64,000 nt of DNA from Dermanyssus gallinae (GCA_003439945.1 QVRM01002203.1:1-64000); one strand, 5' to 3'. Numbered from the stretch's first letter, positions 1 through 11,534 are shown. Numbers and translations: made by a program. The notes: generated by a model not told the origin, from the letters alone.

Positions 1-22
1 TTGTCTCCGCATAAACGTGTAC

Positions 23-2848
23 TCACGGGTTCTCTAACCCAGGATTAGCCCAGTTCAACAATGTGCCCCGAACAGATGCTGCGTTTCCTCGTTGAATGTC
101 GAGTGACAGCCTCTGACGCAAAAATTCCGATGCCCTCGCGTCTCCCGTGGAAAGGTTAAGGCATCTGCCTACGCGCTGAATCAAATTCAGTGTAAGCGGG
201 CCTGGTCCTCCCATTGTTTCAAACGCCAACGGATAAAATTGGTGCGGATAACCAACGTCAGAGTATTTTCTACATTTGTTAGCTTCTGCTAACCTGGACG
301 CATGGCCTGCCTGGTCCGCTCCTGCACCGACCATCGAAGGGGCTAATGAGTTGGTTACAGTTGCGTCCCAAACAAGCATGCGGCCACGCTCGAAGGGGGT
401 TAGGGTAAGGCTGTCAGGCCTTTTTCCATCGTCTCTGGATAGACCCGGGGGTTCTAGTATGCACGGGAAGCCGGCAGACCTCAGTGCTCGACTGAAAGTG
501 TCATTTAAAGCCGGATGGCGTGCTCTTCGGTCTGCGCTTAAGGCGCATGACAAGCCATGATGGGCCAACGCGTCTACTAAATAACCACAACGACATCGGT
601 GAGGAACGACTAAGTCAGTACCAAGCCGCAGTCCTGTGCTAATGCGCGTCGTCTCGTCATCCAAAAGAGTCCCTATTCGCGGACAAGGTAGGGCATGTAA
701 CCAAGCTCCAGCCCCTTGACTACTTACGGCTCGAAGCCTGGCTTTATCAGCCAAGGTGGGGGCTGTATCGATCAGGGTTGCTAATCGCTTTTCTTGCAAA
801 GGGGTTATCCAGCTGCTCTGTTTAGTTCTTTCGACGGGAGGGGAGTCAAATAAGGACGACAATCTGTCGGTCAACTCTTGTAGTTCTACGTTATAGGTTT
901 CCCACCCATCGTTATCCAATAATGCCCTAACCCTCTCCGTAGCCTGAGTCAAGGATGACACGATCGCGGGTCCTGCCATCATGACCGCGTCCGGCATACC
1001 TAAGCCGCCTAGAGAGACCGGAAGCATTACCTGATCCCTTGCAACAGCGGTAAGCTGAATATTTAATATCTTCTCTAAAGTAGCTAAGCTAAGATCGTTA
1101 AAGGGCTGTAAAAGTTCAGGCGATGAGGATAAATTGCACCCTCTAACTAGGTGTGTTAACCTCGTGGCTGAAAAGCAAGATCTAAGGAGAAACAGTCCAC
1201 AGTGGGCCCCTAATTGGGGTAGTCTGTCTGTGGCAAAGTCCAGTTTGTCCTTCCGGCCGGCTAGTGCTTTTGCAATTCCATCCGGCAACAAGGGCACACC
1301 TAGCAGCTCCAGGTCAGCCTTGTCAACAATGCGACAACCAGGGAGTAGGCCAAGGAGGCCCGTTAAATCCAATGGTTCAATTTCGTTATGGGTTGTAACA
1401 TATACTTCACATTTGCCCGGGTTTCGGGTAAGGCCACTAATCACACCAAAGTCAATAACCTTTCGAATGTCGTCCAGTACTGTCGGAAGGTCTCCGCCCA
1501 GAACGCCGTCATCCAGGTACCATACGTTAAGGGGGGATCTCAGTGCATCCACCATTTTCTTGATACACAAACAGAAAAGTAGAGGACCCAGGGGATCGCC
1601 CTGCTGAAGACCTGTTTGCGATAGCATAGTGTTGTGTGGCATGACCAGATGTGATGATTGACCGTACGCCAAATTCGTTTGGTGAAACAGTAAGGGTGCC
1701 CACGACTTGACGGACCGGAGTAGGTGGTCTCTTCGAACGCTATTAAAAGCGTTTTAAAAATCCAGTTTGACCATGACCGTCGGCCCTCTACGCGATTGCA
1801 GGAATGCCCGTACTGCTACCTCTGTACCGCCACGGGTGGCGAATCCAAGCTGGTGGTCGCCAAGAGCTGCTAAAACAGCATGCTTATTATCTTGACAGCC
1901 GATTTTGGCTGCCAATCGGCGAACGACTGAAGAACAGGCGATTGGGCGTAATGATCCATCCTTCTTCTTTAGTGCAAACATCCGTGCTCCGAAGATTAGT
2001 GGCATAAAACAGGATGACGGCGAGCCCCATCTGAGCACGTCAACTACTTTGGCAATGGCGTCAGCTAGTCGCTCAGCCGTACTGCCCAGTGCACCAGACA
2101 ACAGGTCTTGAAGTAGGCGGGGTCTCATAAAATCCAAACCGGCAGCTGAACTTCGACTGAAGGTTTTCATGGCCTTCAGTATCTCGTCCCGCGAGGTTGA
2201 AGATGGCAGTGTGACCGTCGGGGGTGTAGGCATAGTTAGATTCCGAGGGGCATGTGGGTGTTTGGCGCGGAGTGCATCCGTATTTTCGTTCATTGGCGCT
2301 AGAATATCTTCGGAGCTTACCAATCTTGCTGCACCGGAGATATCGCCTTCCGACAGCTTGACCCTCACCCGTCTGGAAAGGTCATCGTTGAAGTAGGCCT
2401 TAGATACGGGTCCCTCGTTCGCCAGGTCCTTGAGCCTTTTACCCGCTGAAAATTCGCGTAAGTTCTTCCTAATCAAGACAGACAGGGACCGAGCGTACTT
2501 ATGAGCTCTAGGAAGCCGCAGCACGACCGGAGCGAAGGAGAACAAAGAGTACCAAGCGTAAAGGTCGTTCTTTTTGGCAACGTTTGAGAAGACGTTGGTA
2601 AGTTCCTCCGCAACAGTAGGCCTCACCGATTTGGGTAAAATTCGTAGCAGTTTGGCTTGGCGCATGTTTGCCTGAAGGTCGACGAGTAGATTGTCAATAT
2701 CAATTTCTTCCGTCAAAGCCCGATTGGATGTGAACGGCCCGGTGGCGGCGTCAGCATGCCTGGCCGATATATGTCTGGCAAGACCCCTCTTCGTGAAGAC
2801 ACCTTTGCAAACCGGACATGGAGCCTTGTTGGCCGTGTCGACAAAAGT
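23..2848 (-). pseudogene. REL-type non-LTR retrotransposon polyprotein (REL-1), one premature stop
   Basis: This is the single ORF of a LINE that nicks DNA with a restriction-like endonuclease and copies its RNA at the nick. In order from the N-terminus: a C2H2 finger (CPVC...H...H, plus positions 2756-2818); an RT with FALKKKDGSLRPIA (motif 1 region), VKLDF-NAFNSVRRDH (motif A), GLQQGDPLGPLLF (motif B) and WYLDDG near 1505-1525 (the YxDD box); a CRCG...HHGLSC knuckle; and a C-terminal KRPDSLTL...WDATV...AEANKCRKY block matching the PD...D...K layout of R2-group endonucleases. The frame is open except for one TAA at 1754-1756, where relatives have Lys or Arg in motif A. The frame stays open past the first Met (2716) into the finger, so the true start lies further upstream, near the TA tract at 2867. 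The 3' UTR runs off the window. The clade is not assigned; R2-superclade is the nearest label, and Utopia is possible. Confidence 0.85.
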
Positions 2849-2866
2849 ACAATTAAATTCAAAGTA

Positions 2867-2885
2867 TTTATATATATATATATAA
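2867..2885. repeat. (TA)n microsatellite at the 5' edge of REL-1
   Basis: A short TA run sits immediately upstream of the open frame of REL-1. It marks either the insertion site or a truncation point; no target duplication could be read because the other end lies off the window. Confidence 0.7.
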
Positions 2886-3038
2886 GTTTATTTTACCAGA
2901 AATTGGTAGATATTACCTAAAATTCATATCAAAGAAAAATGTTATTAGCCTATATGAATTTTAAATAATATCTTCTAAGTTTTATTGAAATATACTTGTA
3001 TATATATATGTGTTTATATTTATATTTGTTTGTATGAA

Positions 3039-3099
<61 letters not shown>

Positions 3100-3492
3100 C
3101 ATATATGTGTGAAATAAGCGAGAGAGCGGAAACATGATGAGCTGGTATGCCGAGCGTTCCAATCGCATATTTGTCGCAGTTACTACGCGTCTGGTATTCG
3201 GCGTACGCCGTAGAACGCAGCGCACACAAACATATAGATATGTACATGCGTACGTAAATACACACACACTCACTTACACGTAGATTCACGAATACATGGG
3301 CGCATACATCCGCGCACTCGAAGCGCACCTTTACCATTCTAATCTATCCCGCACACGAAGTAACAAAAACATAGAGAAACACAGAGAGAGAGAAGAGAGA
3401 GAGATAGAGAGACGAGAGAAATAGAGAGATTATGGGAGCGATGGAGAGATGACGGGACAGAGAGCGCGTAAGGGGGAGGAAAGGGAGGTAAG

Positions 3493-3553
<61 letters not shown>

Positions 3554-4150
3554 TGAGCGAGAGAGAGGGAAAGTGAGTGACAGAGAGAGCGAGAACACAA
3601 TATGAGAAAACGGAATGACGCAACATATTGAGCTCCGTCCGACAAGTGAGTGACGCCTATCGCCGCCTCAGACGACGACGACGACCACGACAACCACGAT
3701 GATGACAAAAACAACGGACCAACACAGCTGGTGGATAAGGCGGCGGCAGCAGCGGCGGCGGCGGCGGCAGCAGCAGCAGCGGCAACGGCAACAGAATCCA
3801 AATCAGAATGAGTAGAAGAAGCCTTCCTGGCTGCCAGCGCGGTCGGTCACCCTTGCTGGTTGCGTCATCACGTAACCACCCTTCGACCAATTGAGCGACC
3901 GATCAGCTAAGCCAGCCAGCCAGCCGACCAACCAACCGGCGCCAACTGACTCAATCGTCCAGTACGATAACAGGCCACTGACGACTGATTGACCAGTGGC
4001 GCGGGACTGATCACAGTCTCCATGGAGTTTCGAGTACCATGTGGTAGCTCGTCACTAGCATCATCCACGACGTGTCTCACTCACGACGACCATCCCTAGC
4101 AAAAGAGAGTGACACTGCCGGCTACATTCTGCGTGCCTCTTTTCTTGCAT
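2886..4150. other. Low-complexity stretch without recognisable gene
   Basis: Contains a (TA)n tract at 3045-3094, a purine-rich GA tract at about 3368-3590 interrupted by (TA)n at 3491-3517, a GCA/GCG trinucleotide tract at about 3741-3785 and short CCAG/CCAA-type repeats near 3911-3940. Apparent ORFs here encode only [12 protein letters not shown], poly-Ala or poly-Pro runs and are translation artefacts. Confidence 0.75.
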
Positions 4151-4167
4151 ACACCCAACTATGCGTG

Positions 4168-4205
<38 letters not shown>

Positions 4206-4429
4206 ATATGACAATATAATGAATTAGTGTACCTTTTTTTAAGGAGGTTGTTTTTAATTCTAGACCATCTTCCGTTCCCTACGGGCTTGTAACTCACCGT
4301 TTGGTATATCTTCAATGCACCGAGGGCCGGATGTTGAGATACATAAATAGGGTTTCCCCAACAGTCCTTGCGGCTTAGTTATTTAGTTAATTAGTGTACC
4401 TGCTTATATATCAGAGGTAACTATATATG

Positions 4430-4436
<7 letters not shown>

Positions 4437-4491
<55 letters not shown>
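4437..4491. repeat. (TA)n microsatellite
   Basis: Pure TA run of about 55 bases; the matching tract in copy 2 (near 8562-8585) is much shorter. A second TA block at 4536-4587 is broken by TACATA. Confidence 0.9.
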
Positions 4492-4492
<1 letters not shown>

Positions 4493-4534
4493 TAATCTAG
4501 TTTTCTCATGAGTCCCGCCAGGTGGCATTTGGAA

Positions 4535-4587
<53 letters not shown>

Positions 4588-4599
4588 CGCACACACACA

Positions 4600-5249
4600 C
4601 GCTTACATCGTTTAGTCCACAGGATTAAACTGTTTCTACAAGCTATGAAATAGCGTCTATTATTTTATACGCAAACCTATACTGGCTATATTGCCGAGAC
4701 TTTAAGTCATTAGTAATGTTTAGTTGCTACGCGTATAAAAGTGGGACAGGCCTATGTTACGTGCCATACTAATCCTGCGTTACTACTTTGTTTTTCTTTC
4801 TAAAACGTGAACACATCCGTACGAGAGAACAACAGGTCTATCGCCATAAGAAGTATGCAAATTTTGGAAAACTCTCGTTCGGGACGAAAACTTCGGCCAC
4901 AGCGAATGTTGGTTGTACTTGACAGCATGGACAGCAATCAACGTGGATTTTTAGCGCAATTAATTCAGATGGTCTATGACTCGTAGGTCCTCATATTAGT
5001 AATCGTAAGCACTCTTATTGTATTTACTTTGCTTGAAAAAGAAAGCTTTCGGTCGCGTTAGCCGTCGATTTTTTTTTCGATCATTTATGAGGTTTGAAAC
5101 TGATCGAAATGTCAGTTCGGTCGATGTAAACTCAGTTGTCAGGCCAAAAGCGTTCATACACTCCCCTGGGGCCTTTTTTGCTCCAGACATTTGTCATGGT
5201 TATTATGTCATTAACGTTTGTGGTAAAGTTACACTTGAAAAAGTATCCT
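4600..5249. other. AT-rich unit sequence with no recognisable gene
   Basis: Unique-looking sequence repeated at about 8697-9346. Short ORFs on both strands carry no motif I recognise; I see no domain, tRNA-like promoter or terminal repeats. Confidence 0.6.
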
Positions 5250-5412
5250 ATACATTTTTTCAGGCTAACCCTCAGCCAACATGTATTTCGTAAGGCAATG
5301 ACGATATTTCGTAAGACGGACCCCATAAATACGAATGCGCACGGTGGGGATCAAACCCGTGCACCTATGTGTGTCCTCCTGTCGCGAGGCGCACGCGAAT
5401 GCACCGTAATGT
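5250..5412 (-). mobile_element. tRNA-derived SINE, family 2 (copy in duplication unit 1)
   Basis: Read on the minus strand, it has a tRNA-like head with box B-like GGGTTTGATCCC, then ATTTATGGGGTCCGTCTTACG, and a tail containing GGCTGAGGGTTAGCC that can fold into a small stem-loop before an A-rich end. The same order occurs at 13937-14105 (minus) and 47287-47477 (plus), which defines a dispersed family. It is not a tRNA gene, as no cloverleaf acceptor pairing is seen. Confidence 0.7.
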
Positions 5413-5711
5413 AAACATTCGGTGAGCGATATACTTCTTGCTTATAATCTGCTACCAGTCGACATAATCGATGTTGCGGGTAGCTATATATAAAACTGTG
5501 AGACACTGGCCTGTCGAAGATTTCATAACCTGGATATCTCGTTCGAAATAGAGACAATCAACAAAGAGAACTTTTTATGCGAAAATTAAAGGCATCTCCT
5601 AAATCCCGTGACATTTGCCAGATTTTGCATTTATTGTAATGTTCTTTCTAGGTGCGTTATTATTTCTTTTAAAAAGAAGGCGTAATAAGAGGGGTGCTTT
5701 TACAGTTCCGC

Positions 5712-5743
<32 letters not shown>

Positions 5744-6189
5744 GGAGTAAGCATCCGATAATTTCTTATAGCGCAGCTGATCCTCGGTCGCAACGAACGG
5801 ACCGAAATAAATTGAGCATTTACGAACTCTGATTGGGCCTTGTCGAGTGTCTAAAAGCACTGCATATACGGAACTGCTTAAGCAAACAGCATCCTTGAGC
5901 GTTGGCGACGCACAGTGCCAACAGTCATCATTATGCGGCATGTTTTCGATGGAAAATAGCCATAACTACGACCGCTTAATACAGTTTACATGTGGGAAGA
6001 CAACGGTAACCCGTCGTACTAACCGCAAAGCTGCAAGAAAAACTGCAAAGCAAAATACACTGATCTCATATATATAGAAAATATTGCGATGATTTATTAA
6101 TCATTTACAATACATTCACACACTCGGCAGTGCTCGCCTTAATAAAAATGTTGGTAAAAAGTTTTCAAGTAGAATTAAGAATCAGCTGT
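5413..6189. other. Unit sequence with no recognisable gene
   Basis: Between the SINE and the R2 fragment. Holds a (TA)n tract at about 5713-5740 and short ORFs without recognised domains. The part nearest 6190 may be 3' UTR of the R2-clade fragment. Confidence 0.5.
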
Positions 6190-6938
6190 CCGTGTCCTTG
6201 CTTAATGGCAGCCCCCGCTCTTATGGACTCCGTGCGAGCGGTATATCTTCGAAATTCTTTGCAGTGTTAAGACGGTAATATCGATAAGATTCCTCTTCGT
6301 GACGTCGAGCCCCAAGCGCGTACTGGCAGATTCGAAGTCCCATACACCACTCACAGAGATAGTGATGGATCCGAATCTGCGAGGTTTTCGCGGGTCGGGA
6401 AGCGCCGCTCTTAGGAAATCGACGTCATATTTGGTGATCTTGTCCTGCCGCGCTTTTGCCGGGTCTCTGTTCGGGCCACAAACCTCGGCATCTAAAACCC
6501 TAGACCTCGGTAGGTTATTACGAGGTCGGGCTTTAGACCCGGTGCGCCCGGTCGACGGAATAGTCGCTAACAAACCACCTCATGGCCCCTCTCGCGAAGA
6601 AGTCGCGCCACGCGATCACAGTCGTCGTCATGTCTCTTTATAGTTTGCTTGTGTGTTGTATCGCCCATCTGAGCGACATGAGCCAACGTCTCAGGCGCAT
6701 GACACCCTTGCCTATAACGTTTGTTGTAGCCCGGGCGTCCCCTGGCCAATCTGGCACGCGTTGGTAGTGCGTTGATCCTGAGCTTTAGTAGGTTTAAATA
6801 CTCCTTACCAGATAGGTAGGGCATAACCTTAATCCAGTAATGTACAAAGGGCGTTTCGTGTGCTTTTTTTAAAATATGCCCCATCAAACGTGTTGTGTAG
6901 TTGTTGAGACCAGTAATCGGTCTCTTGTGTAGCGGTAT
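6190..6938 (-). pseudogene. R2-clade non-LTR element, 5'-truncated C-terminal fragment (copy 1)
   Basis: The minus strand encodes the end of an R2-type protein: DYWSQQLHNTFDG...STRN, YLSGKEYLNLLKLRINALPTRAR, a GCHAPETLAHV...HKQTIKRHD zinc-binding block, LLRERGHEVV, KPDLVITYRGLGF (6519-6533 for KPDLV) and DKITKYDVDFL, then SGVWDFESASTRL. This is the known R2 order of CCHC finger followed by restriction-like endonuclease with PD...K-KY. At least two frameshifts and a stop after the KPDLV block break it. The 5' end stops at a TA tract at 6936-6955. R2 normally sits in 28S rDNA; no rDNA flanks are recognisable here. The same fragment is present in copy 2. Confidence 0.85.
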
Positions 6939-6955
6939 ATATATATATATATATA

Positions 6956-7152
6956 TTTTTTTTCTTTTTTTTTAAGATTTTCCGTAAGGCAATTGCCTGT
7001 GTACGGTTTTTTCATGTCATGGCTAATTGTAATCCACTCCGGCATTTACCTTGTCTAAATTGGAAACCATGCAAACCAGTTTAAGAGTGGCCGGTCTGGG
7101 TCTCGAACCCAGCCCTCCCGAATGCAAGGCAAAGGCTTGCCACTAAGCCATC
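6956..7152 (-). mobile_element. tRNA-derived SINE, family 1 (monomer a, unit 1)
   Basis: On the minus strand it starts GATGGCTTAGTGGCAAGCC (box A-like) and has GGGTTCGAGACCCAG (box B) about 40 bases later, then a body of about 120 bases including a GCATGGTTTCC block and CCGTACACAGGCAATTGCC, and ends in AATCTTAAAAAAAAAG with poly(A) (poly-T on plus from 6956). About 195 bp. It abuts monomer b head to tail. Confidence 0.85.
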
Positions 7153-7353
7153 ATTTTTTTTAAAAAGATTTTCCGTAAGGCAATTGCCCGTGTACGGTTT
7201 TTTCATGTCATGGCTAATTGTAATCCACTCCGGCATTTACCTTGTCTAAATTGGAAACCATGCAAACCAATTTAAGAGTGGCCGGTCTGGTCTCGAACCC
7301 AGCCCTCCCGAATTCAAGGCAAAGGCTTTGTCACTAAGCCATCTTGCTCGGTG
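7153..7353 (-). mobile_element. tRNA-derived SINE, family 1 (monomer b, unit 1)
   Basis: Near-identical to the adjoining monomer, with box A-like TGGCTTAGTGACAAAGCC and the same tail. It extends about 10 bases further upstream (TCACCGAGCAA) and abuts a (TA)n tract. Its A-rich tail directly precedes monomer a, giving a dimer. The copy here lacks one G in the box B flank (GTCTGGTCTCG on plus) relative to unit 2. Confidence 0.83.
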
Positions 7354-7541
7354 ATATATATATATATATATATTAAATATATAAATTATAAGTATATTAA
7401 ATATATAAATACATATATATATATATATATATCGTTGACCATTATAAACTTTTATCTTTAAACGTGTGTGTTACCTATCACGTGCCACGCTTGGTCTGTT
7501 GTGGCGACGGTACTAGAAAGGTCCCCCAAACGGGGACGGCA

Positions 7542-7586
7542 GATCTACAATGCAGAAGGAATGGACTTCCTTCTGCATTGTAGATC
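7542..7586. repeat. Perfect 20-bp inverted repeat with 5-nt loop (unit 1)
   Basis: Arms at 7542-7561 (GATCTACAATGCAGAAGGAA) and 7567-7586, loop TGGAC. The pairing is perfect over all 20 bases. It is present unchanged in unit 2. Could be a template-switch scar or a small hairpin RNA source; the sequence alone does not decide. Confidence 0.9.
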
Positions 7587-7749
7587 AATATCAAGGCGCT
7601 ATTTAAAGAAGATGAATTTTTGTCTCTGGGTGAAATGTGTAAGAAATTGCCGACCTTGCGAATTAGTTGTTCTGTCCGAACACTGGAAGTACCCAAGGCG
7701 TTCAAGACGAGCAGGCAAAGATTTGGGGATACCCGATAGATAAACATTT

Positions 7750-7930
7750 TAACAGCTTATTGCTTCGGATGGACTGTGTGGCCAGGCTCAGATATGCCGC
7801 CGTCGACTACAGAAGGAGCAAGGAAATCGGCGACTATTGCCTACTAGCATATTGCCCCGCTCGGGTGTGAGTGTCCTCTCATCTGGACGCTTACCGCTGT
7901 CCGCGCAGAGGCCGTTTTCCCACACTGACA
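7750..7930 (-). pseudogene. REL-family endonuclease scrap (unit 1)
   Basis: Minus strand reads SGKRPDERTLTPERGNMLV and then, after a frameshift, AIVADFLAPSVVDGGISEPGH. These align with the KRPD.LTLTPFERGRMLVWDATVTDSLAPS...AGHA block of REL-1. Only about 55 residues remain. It shows that a REL insertion predates the tandem duplication. Confidence 0.65.
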
Positions 7931-8278
7931 ATACAAGGTTTGTTTTTAGTTGTAGGCGTTCCATCGTCGAGAAGTTCACCTGTAACCATACGCCTGAATC
8001 CTTGCCGAAAACGGCTTTTTAGCTAACTCTAGTGGTTCCGTCTCGAGCATTGCTGATTGAGTAGAGGGCTGCCTCCGTTGCTGCCGGATTCCCGAATCCC
8101 AGCTAGTGTGCACCCGTTGCGTCATAAATAGTGGTTTTAGTGAGATATTCGCGGCGAGCGTGCACAATGCAGATACGTACGCTGGAGGGCAAACCAGACC
8201 GTGTTTTAGAAGGACAAATGATGTTATGCCGAATATAAACGACTGAAGCGTGAGGGGGAGAGATACACCCAACTATGC

Positions 8279-8331
<53 letters not shown>

Positions 8332-8554
8332 ATATGACAATATAATGAATTAGTGTACCTTTTTTTAAGGAGGTTGTTTTTAATTCTAGACCATCTTCCG
8401 TTCCCTACGGGCTTGTAACTCACCGTTTGGTATATCTTCAATGCACCGAGGGCCGGATGTTGAGATACATAATAGGGTTTCCCCAACAGTCCTTGCGGCT
8501 TAGTTATTTAGTTAATTAGTGTACCTGCTTATATATCAGAGGTAACTATATATG

Positions 8555-8585
<31 letters not shown>

Positions 8586-8640
8586 TCTAATCTAGTTTTC
8601 TCATGAGTCCCGCCAGGTGGCATTTGGAAATATATACATA

Positions 8641-8685
<45 letters not shown>

Positions 8686-9346
8686 GCACACACACACGCT
8701 TACATCGTTTAGTCCACAGGATTAAACTGTTTCTACAAGCTATGAAATAGCGTCTATTATTTTATACGCAAACCTATACTGGCTATATTGCCGAGACTTT
8801 AAGTCATTAGTAATGTTTAGTTGCTACGCGTATAAAAGTGGGACAGGCCTATGTTACGTGCCATACTAATCCTGCGTTACTACTTTGTTTTTCTTTCTAA
8901 AACGTGAACACATCCGTACGAGAGAACAACAGGTCTATCGCCATAAGAAGTATGCAAATTTTGGAAAACTCTCGTTCGGGACGAAAACTTCGGCCACAGC
9001 GAATGTTGGTTGTACTTGACAGCATGGACAGCAATCAACGTGGATTTTTAGCGCAATTAATTCAGATGGTCTATGACTCGTAGGTCCTCATATTAGTAAT
9101 CGTAAGCACTCTTATTGTATTTACTTTGCTTGAAAAAGAAAGCTTTCGGTCGCGTTAGCCGTCGATTTTTTTTTCGATCATTTATGAGGTTTGAAACTGA
9201 TCGAAATGTCAGTTCGGTCGATGTAAACTCAGTTGTCAGGCCAAAAGCGTTCATACACTCCCCTGGGGCCTTTTTTGCTCCAGACATTTGTCATGGTTAT
9301 TATGTCATTAACGTTTGTGGTAAAGTTACACTTGAAAAAGTATCCT

Positions 9347-9508
9347 ATACATTTTTTCAGGCTAACCCTCAGCCAACATGTATTTCGTAAGGCAATGACG
9401 ATATTTGTAAGACGGACCCCATAAATACGAATGCGCACGGTGGGGATCAAACCCGTGCACCTATGTGTGTCCTCCTGTCGCGAGGCGCACGCGAATGCAC
9501 CGTAATGT
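9347..9508 (-). mobile_element. tRNA-derived SINE, family 2 (unit 2 copy)
   Basis: Duplicate of the SINE at 5250-5412 with a one-base deletion near 9405 (ATATTTGTAAG versus ATATTTCGTAAG). Same box B-like GGGTTTGATCCC and tail stem-loop. Confidence 0.7.
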
Positions 9509-9805
9509 AAACATTCGGTGAGCGATATACTTCTTGCTTATAATCTGCTACCAGTCGACATAATCGATGTTGCGGGTAGCTATATATAAAACTGTGAGAC
9601 ACTGGCCTGTCGAAGATTTCATAACCTGGATATCTCGTTCGAAATAGAGACAATCAACAAAGAGAACTTTTTATGCGAAAATTAAAGGCATCTCCTAAAT
9701 CCCGTGACATTTGCCAGATTTTGCATTTATTGTAATGTTCTTTCTAGGTGCGTTATTATTTCTTTTAAAAGAAGGCGTAATAAGAGGGGTGCTTTTACAG
9801 TTCCG

Positions 9806-9840
<35 letters not shown>

Positions 9841-10286
9841 GGAGTAAGCATCCGATAATTTCTTATAGCGCAGCTGATCCTCGGTCGCAACGAACGGACC
9901 GAAATAAATTGAGCATTTACGAACTCTGATTGGGCCTTGTCGAGTGTCTAAAAGCACTGCATATACGGAACTGTTTAAGCAAACAGCATCCTTGAGCGTT
10001 GGCGACGCACAGTGCGAACAGTCATCATTATGCGGCATGTTTTCGATGGAAAATAGCCATAACTACGACCGCTTAATACAGTTTACATGTGGGAAGACAA
10101 CGGTAACCCGTCGTACTAACCGCAAAGCTGCAAGAAAAACTGCAAAGCAAAATACACTGATCTCATATATATAGAAAATATTGCGATGATTTATTAATCA
10201 TTTACAATACATTCACACACTCGGCAGTGCTCGCCTTAATAAAAATGTTGGTAAAAAGTTTTCAAGTAGAGTTAAGAATCAGCTGT

Positions 10287-11035
10287 CCGTGTCCTTGCTT
10301 AATGGCAGCCCCCGCTCTTATGGACTCCGTGCGAGCGGTATATCTTCGAAATTCTTTGCAGTGTTAAGACGGTAATATCGATAAGATTCCTCTTCGTGAC
10401 GTCGAGCCCCAAGCGCGTACTGGCAGATTCGAAGTCCCATACACCACTCACAGAGATAGTGATGGATCCGAATCTGCGAGGTTTTCGCGGGTCGGGAAGC
10501 GCCGCTCTTAGGAAATCGACGTCATATTTGGTGATCTTGTCCTGCCGCGCTTTTGCCGGGTCCCTGTTCGGGCCACAAACCTCGGCATCTAAAACCCTAG
10601 ACCTCGGTAGGTTATTACGAGGTCGGGCTTTAGACCCGGTGCGCCCGGTCGACGGAATAGTCGCTAACAAACCACCTCATGGCCCCTCTCGCGAAGAAGT
10701 CGCGCCACGCGATCACAGTCGTCGTCATGTCTCTTTATAGTTTGCTTGTGTGTTGTATCGCCCATCTGAGCGACATGAGCCAACGTCTCAGGCGCATGAC
10801 ACCCTTGCCTATAACGTTTGTTGTAGCCCGGGCGTCCCCTGGCCAATCTGGCACGCGTTGGTAGTGCGTTGATCCTGAGCTTTAGTAGGTTTAAATACTC
10901 CTTACCAGATAGGTAGGGCATAACCTTAATCCAGTAATGTACAAAGGGCGTTTCGTGTGCTTTTTTTAAAATATGCCCCATCAAACGTGTTGTGTAGTTG
11001 TTGAGACCAGTAATCGGTCTCTTGTGTAGCGGTAT
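10287..11035 (-). pseudogene. R2-clade non-LTR element, 5'-truncated C-terminal fragment (copy 2)
   Basis: Duplicate of the fragment at 6190-6938 with the same frameshifts, so the decay predates the duplication. It encodes the LRINALPTRAR block, the zinc-binding HD block, KPDLV and DKITKYD. A T-to-C change near 10562 is one of the few differences. Confidence 0.85.
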
Positions 11036-11048
11036 ATATATATATATA

Positions 11049-11248
11049 TTTTTTTTTTTCTTTTTCTTTAAGATTTTCCGTAAGGCAATTGCCTGTGTAC
11101 GGTTTTTTCATGTCATGGCTAATTGTAATCCACTCCGGCATTTACCTTGTCTAAATTGGAAACCATGCAAACCAGTTTAAGAGTGGCCGGTCTGGGTCTC
11201 GAACCCAGCCCTCCCGAATGCAAGGCAAAGGCTTGCCACTAAGCCATC
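11049..11248 (-). mobile_element. tRNA-derived SINE, family 1 (monomer a, unit 2)
   Basis: Duplicate of 6956-7152 with a slightly different poly-T (poly-A) tract. Box B GGGTTCGAGACCCAG is intact. Confidence 0.85.
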
Positions 11249-11446
11249 ATTTTTTTTAAAAGATTTTCCGTAAGGCAATTGCCCGTGTACGGTTTTTTCA
11301 TGTCATGGCTAATTGTAATCCACTCCGGCATTTACCTTGTCTAAATTGGAAACCATGCAAACCAATTTAAGAGTGGCCGGTCTGGGTCTCGAACCCAGCC
11401 CTCCCGAATTCAAGGCAAAGGCTTTGTCACTAAGCCATCTTGCTCG

Positions 11447-11449
<3 letters not shown>
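11249..11449 (-). mobile_element. tRNA-derived SINE, family 1 (monomer b, unit 2)
   Basis: Duplicate of 7153-7353 and here has the full GGTCTGGGTCTCGAACCC box B flank. It abuts a long TA tract. Confidence 0.85.
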
Positions 11450-11523
<74 letters not shown>

Positions 11524-11534
11524 TATATATATAT
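11450..11534. repeat. (TA)n microsatellite
   Basis: TA run of about 85 bases with one ATAATA break; the corresponding tract in unit 1 (7353-7373) is about 20 bases. This is the largest length difference between the units. Confidence 0.9.

Larger units (their letters stand above)
4151..8264. repeat. Tandem duplication unit, copy 1 (about 4.1 kb)
   Basis: Begins at ACACCCAACTATGCG and ends at GGGGGAGAGAT, where the same start motif follows directly as copy 2. By eye the units differ at about 20 single-base changes or one-base indels plus differing TA tract lengths, so identity outside microsatellites is very high. In order: TA tracts, unannotated AT-rich sequence, SINE family 2 (5250-5412), unannotated sequence, R2-clade fragment (6190-6938), SINE family 1 dimer (6956-7353), a perfect hairpin (7542-7586) and a REL fragment (7750-7930). 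Either a recent segmental duplication or an assembly artefact. Confidence 0.93.

Noticed and set aside
2950..3801. ORFs encoding [12 protein letters not shown], poly-Ala and poly-Leu/Pro
   Set aside because: Translations of TA, GA and GCN microsatellites; no coding signal.
7081..7152. Possible tRNA gene (box A and box B present, minus strand)
   Set aside because: Repeated as dimers with A-rich tails and a long non-tRNA body, with no acceptor-stem pairing; it is a SINE.
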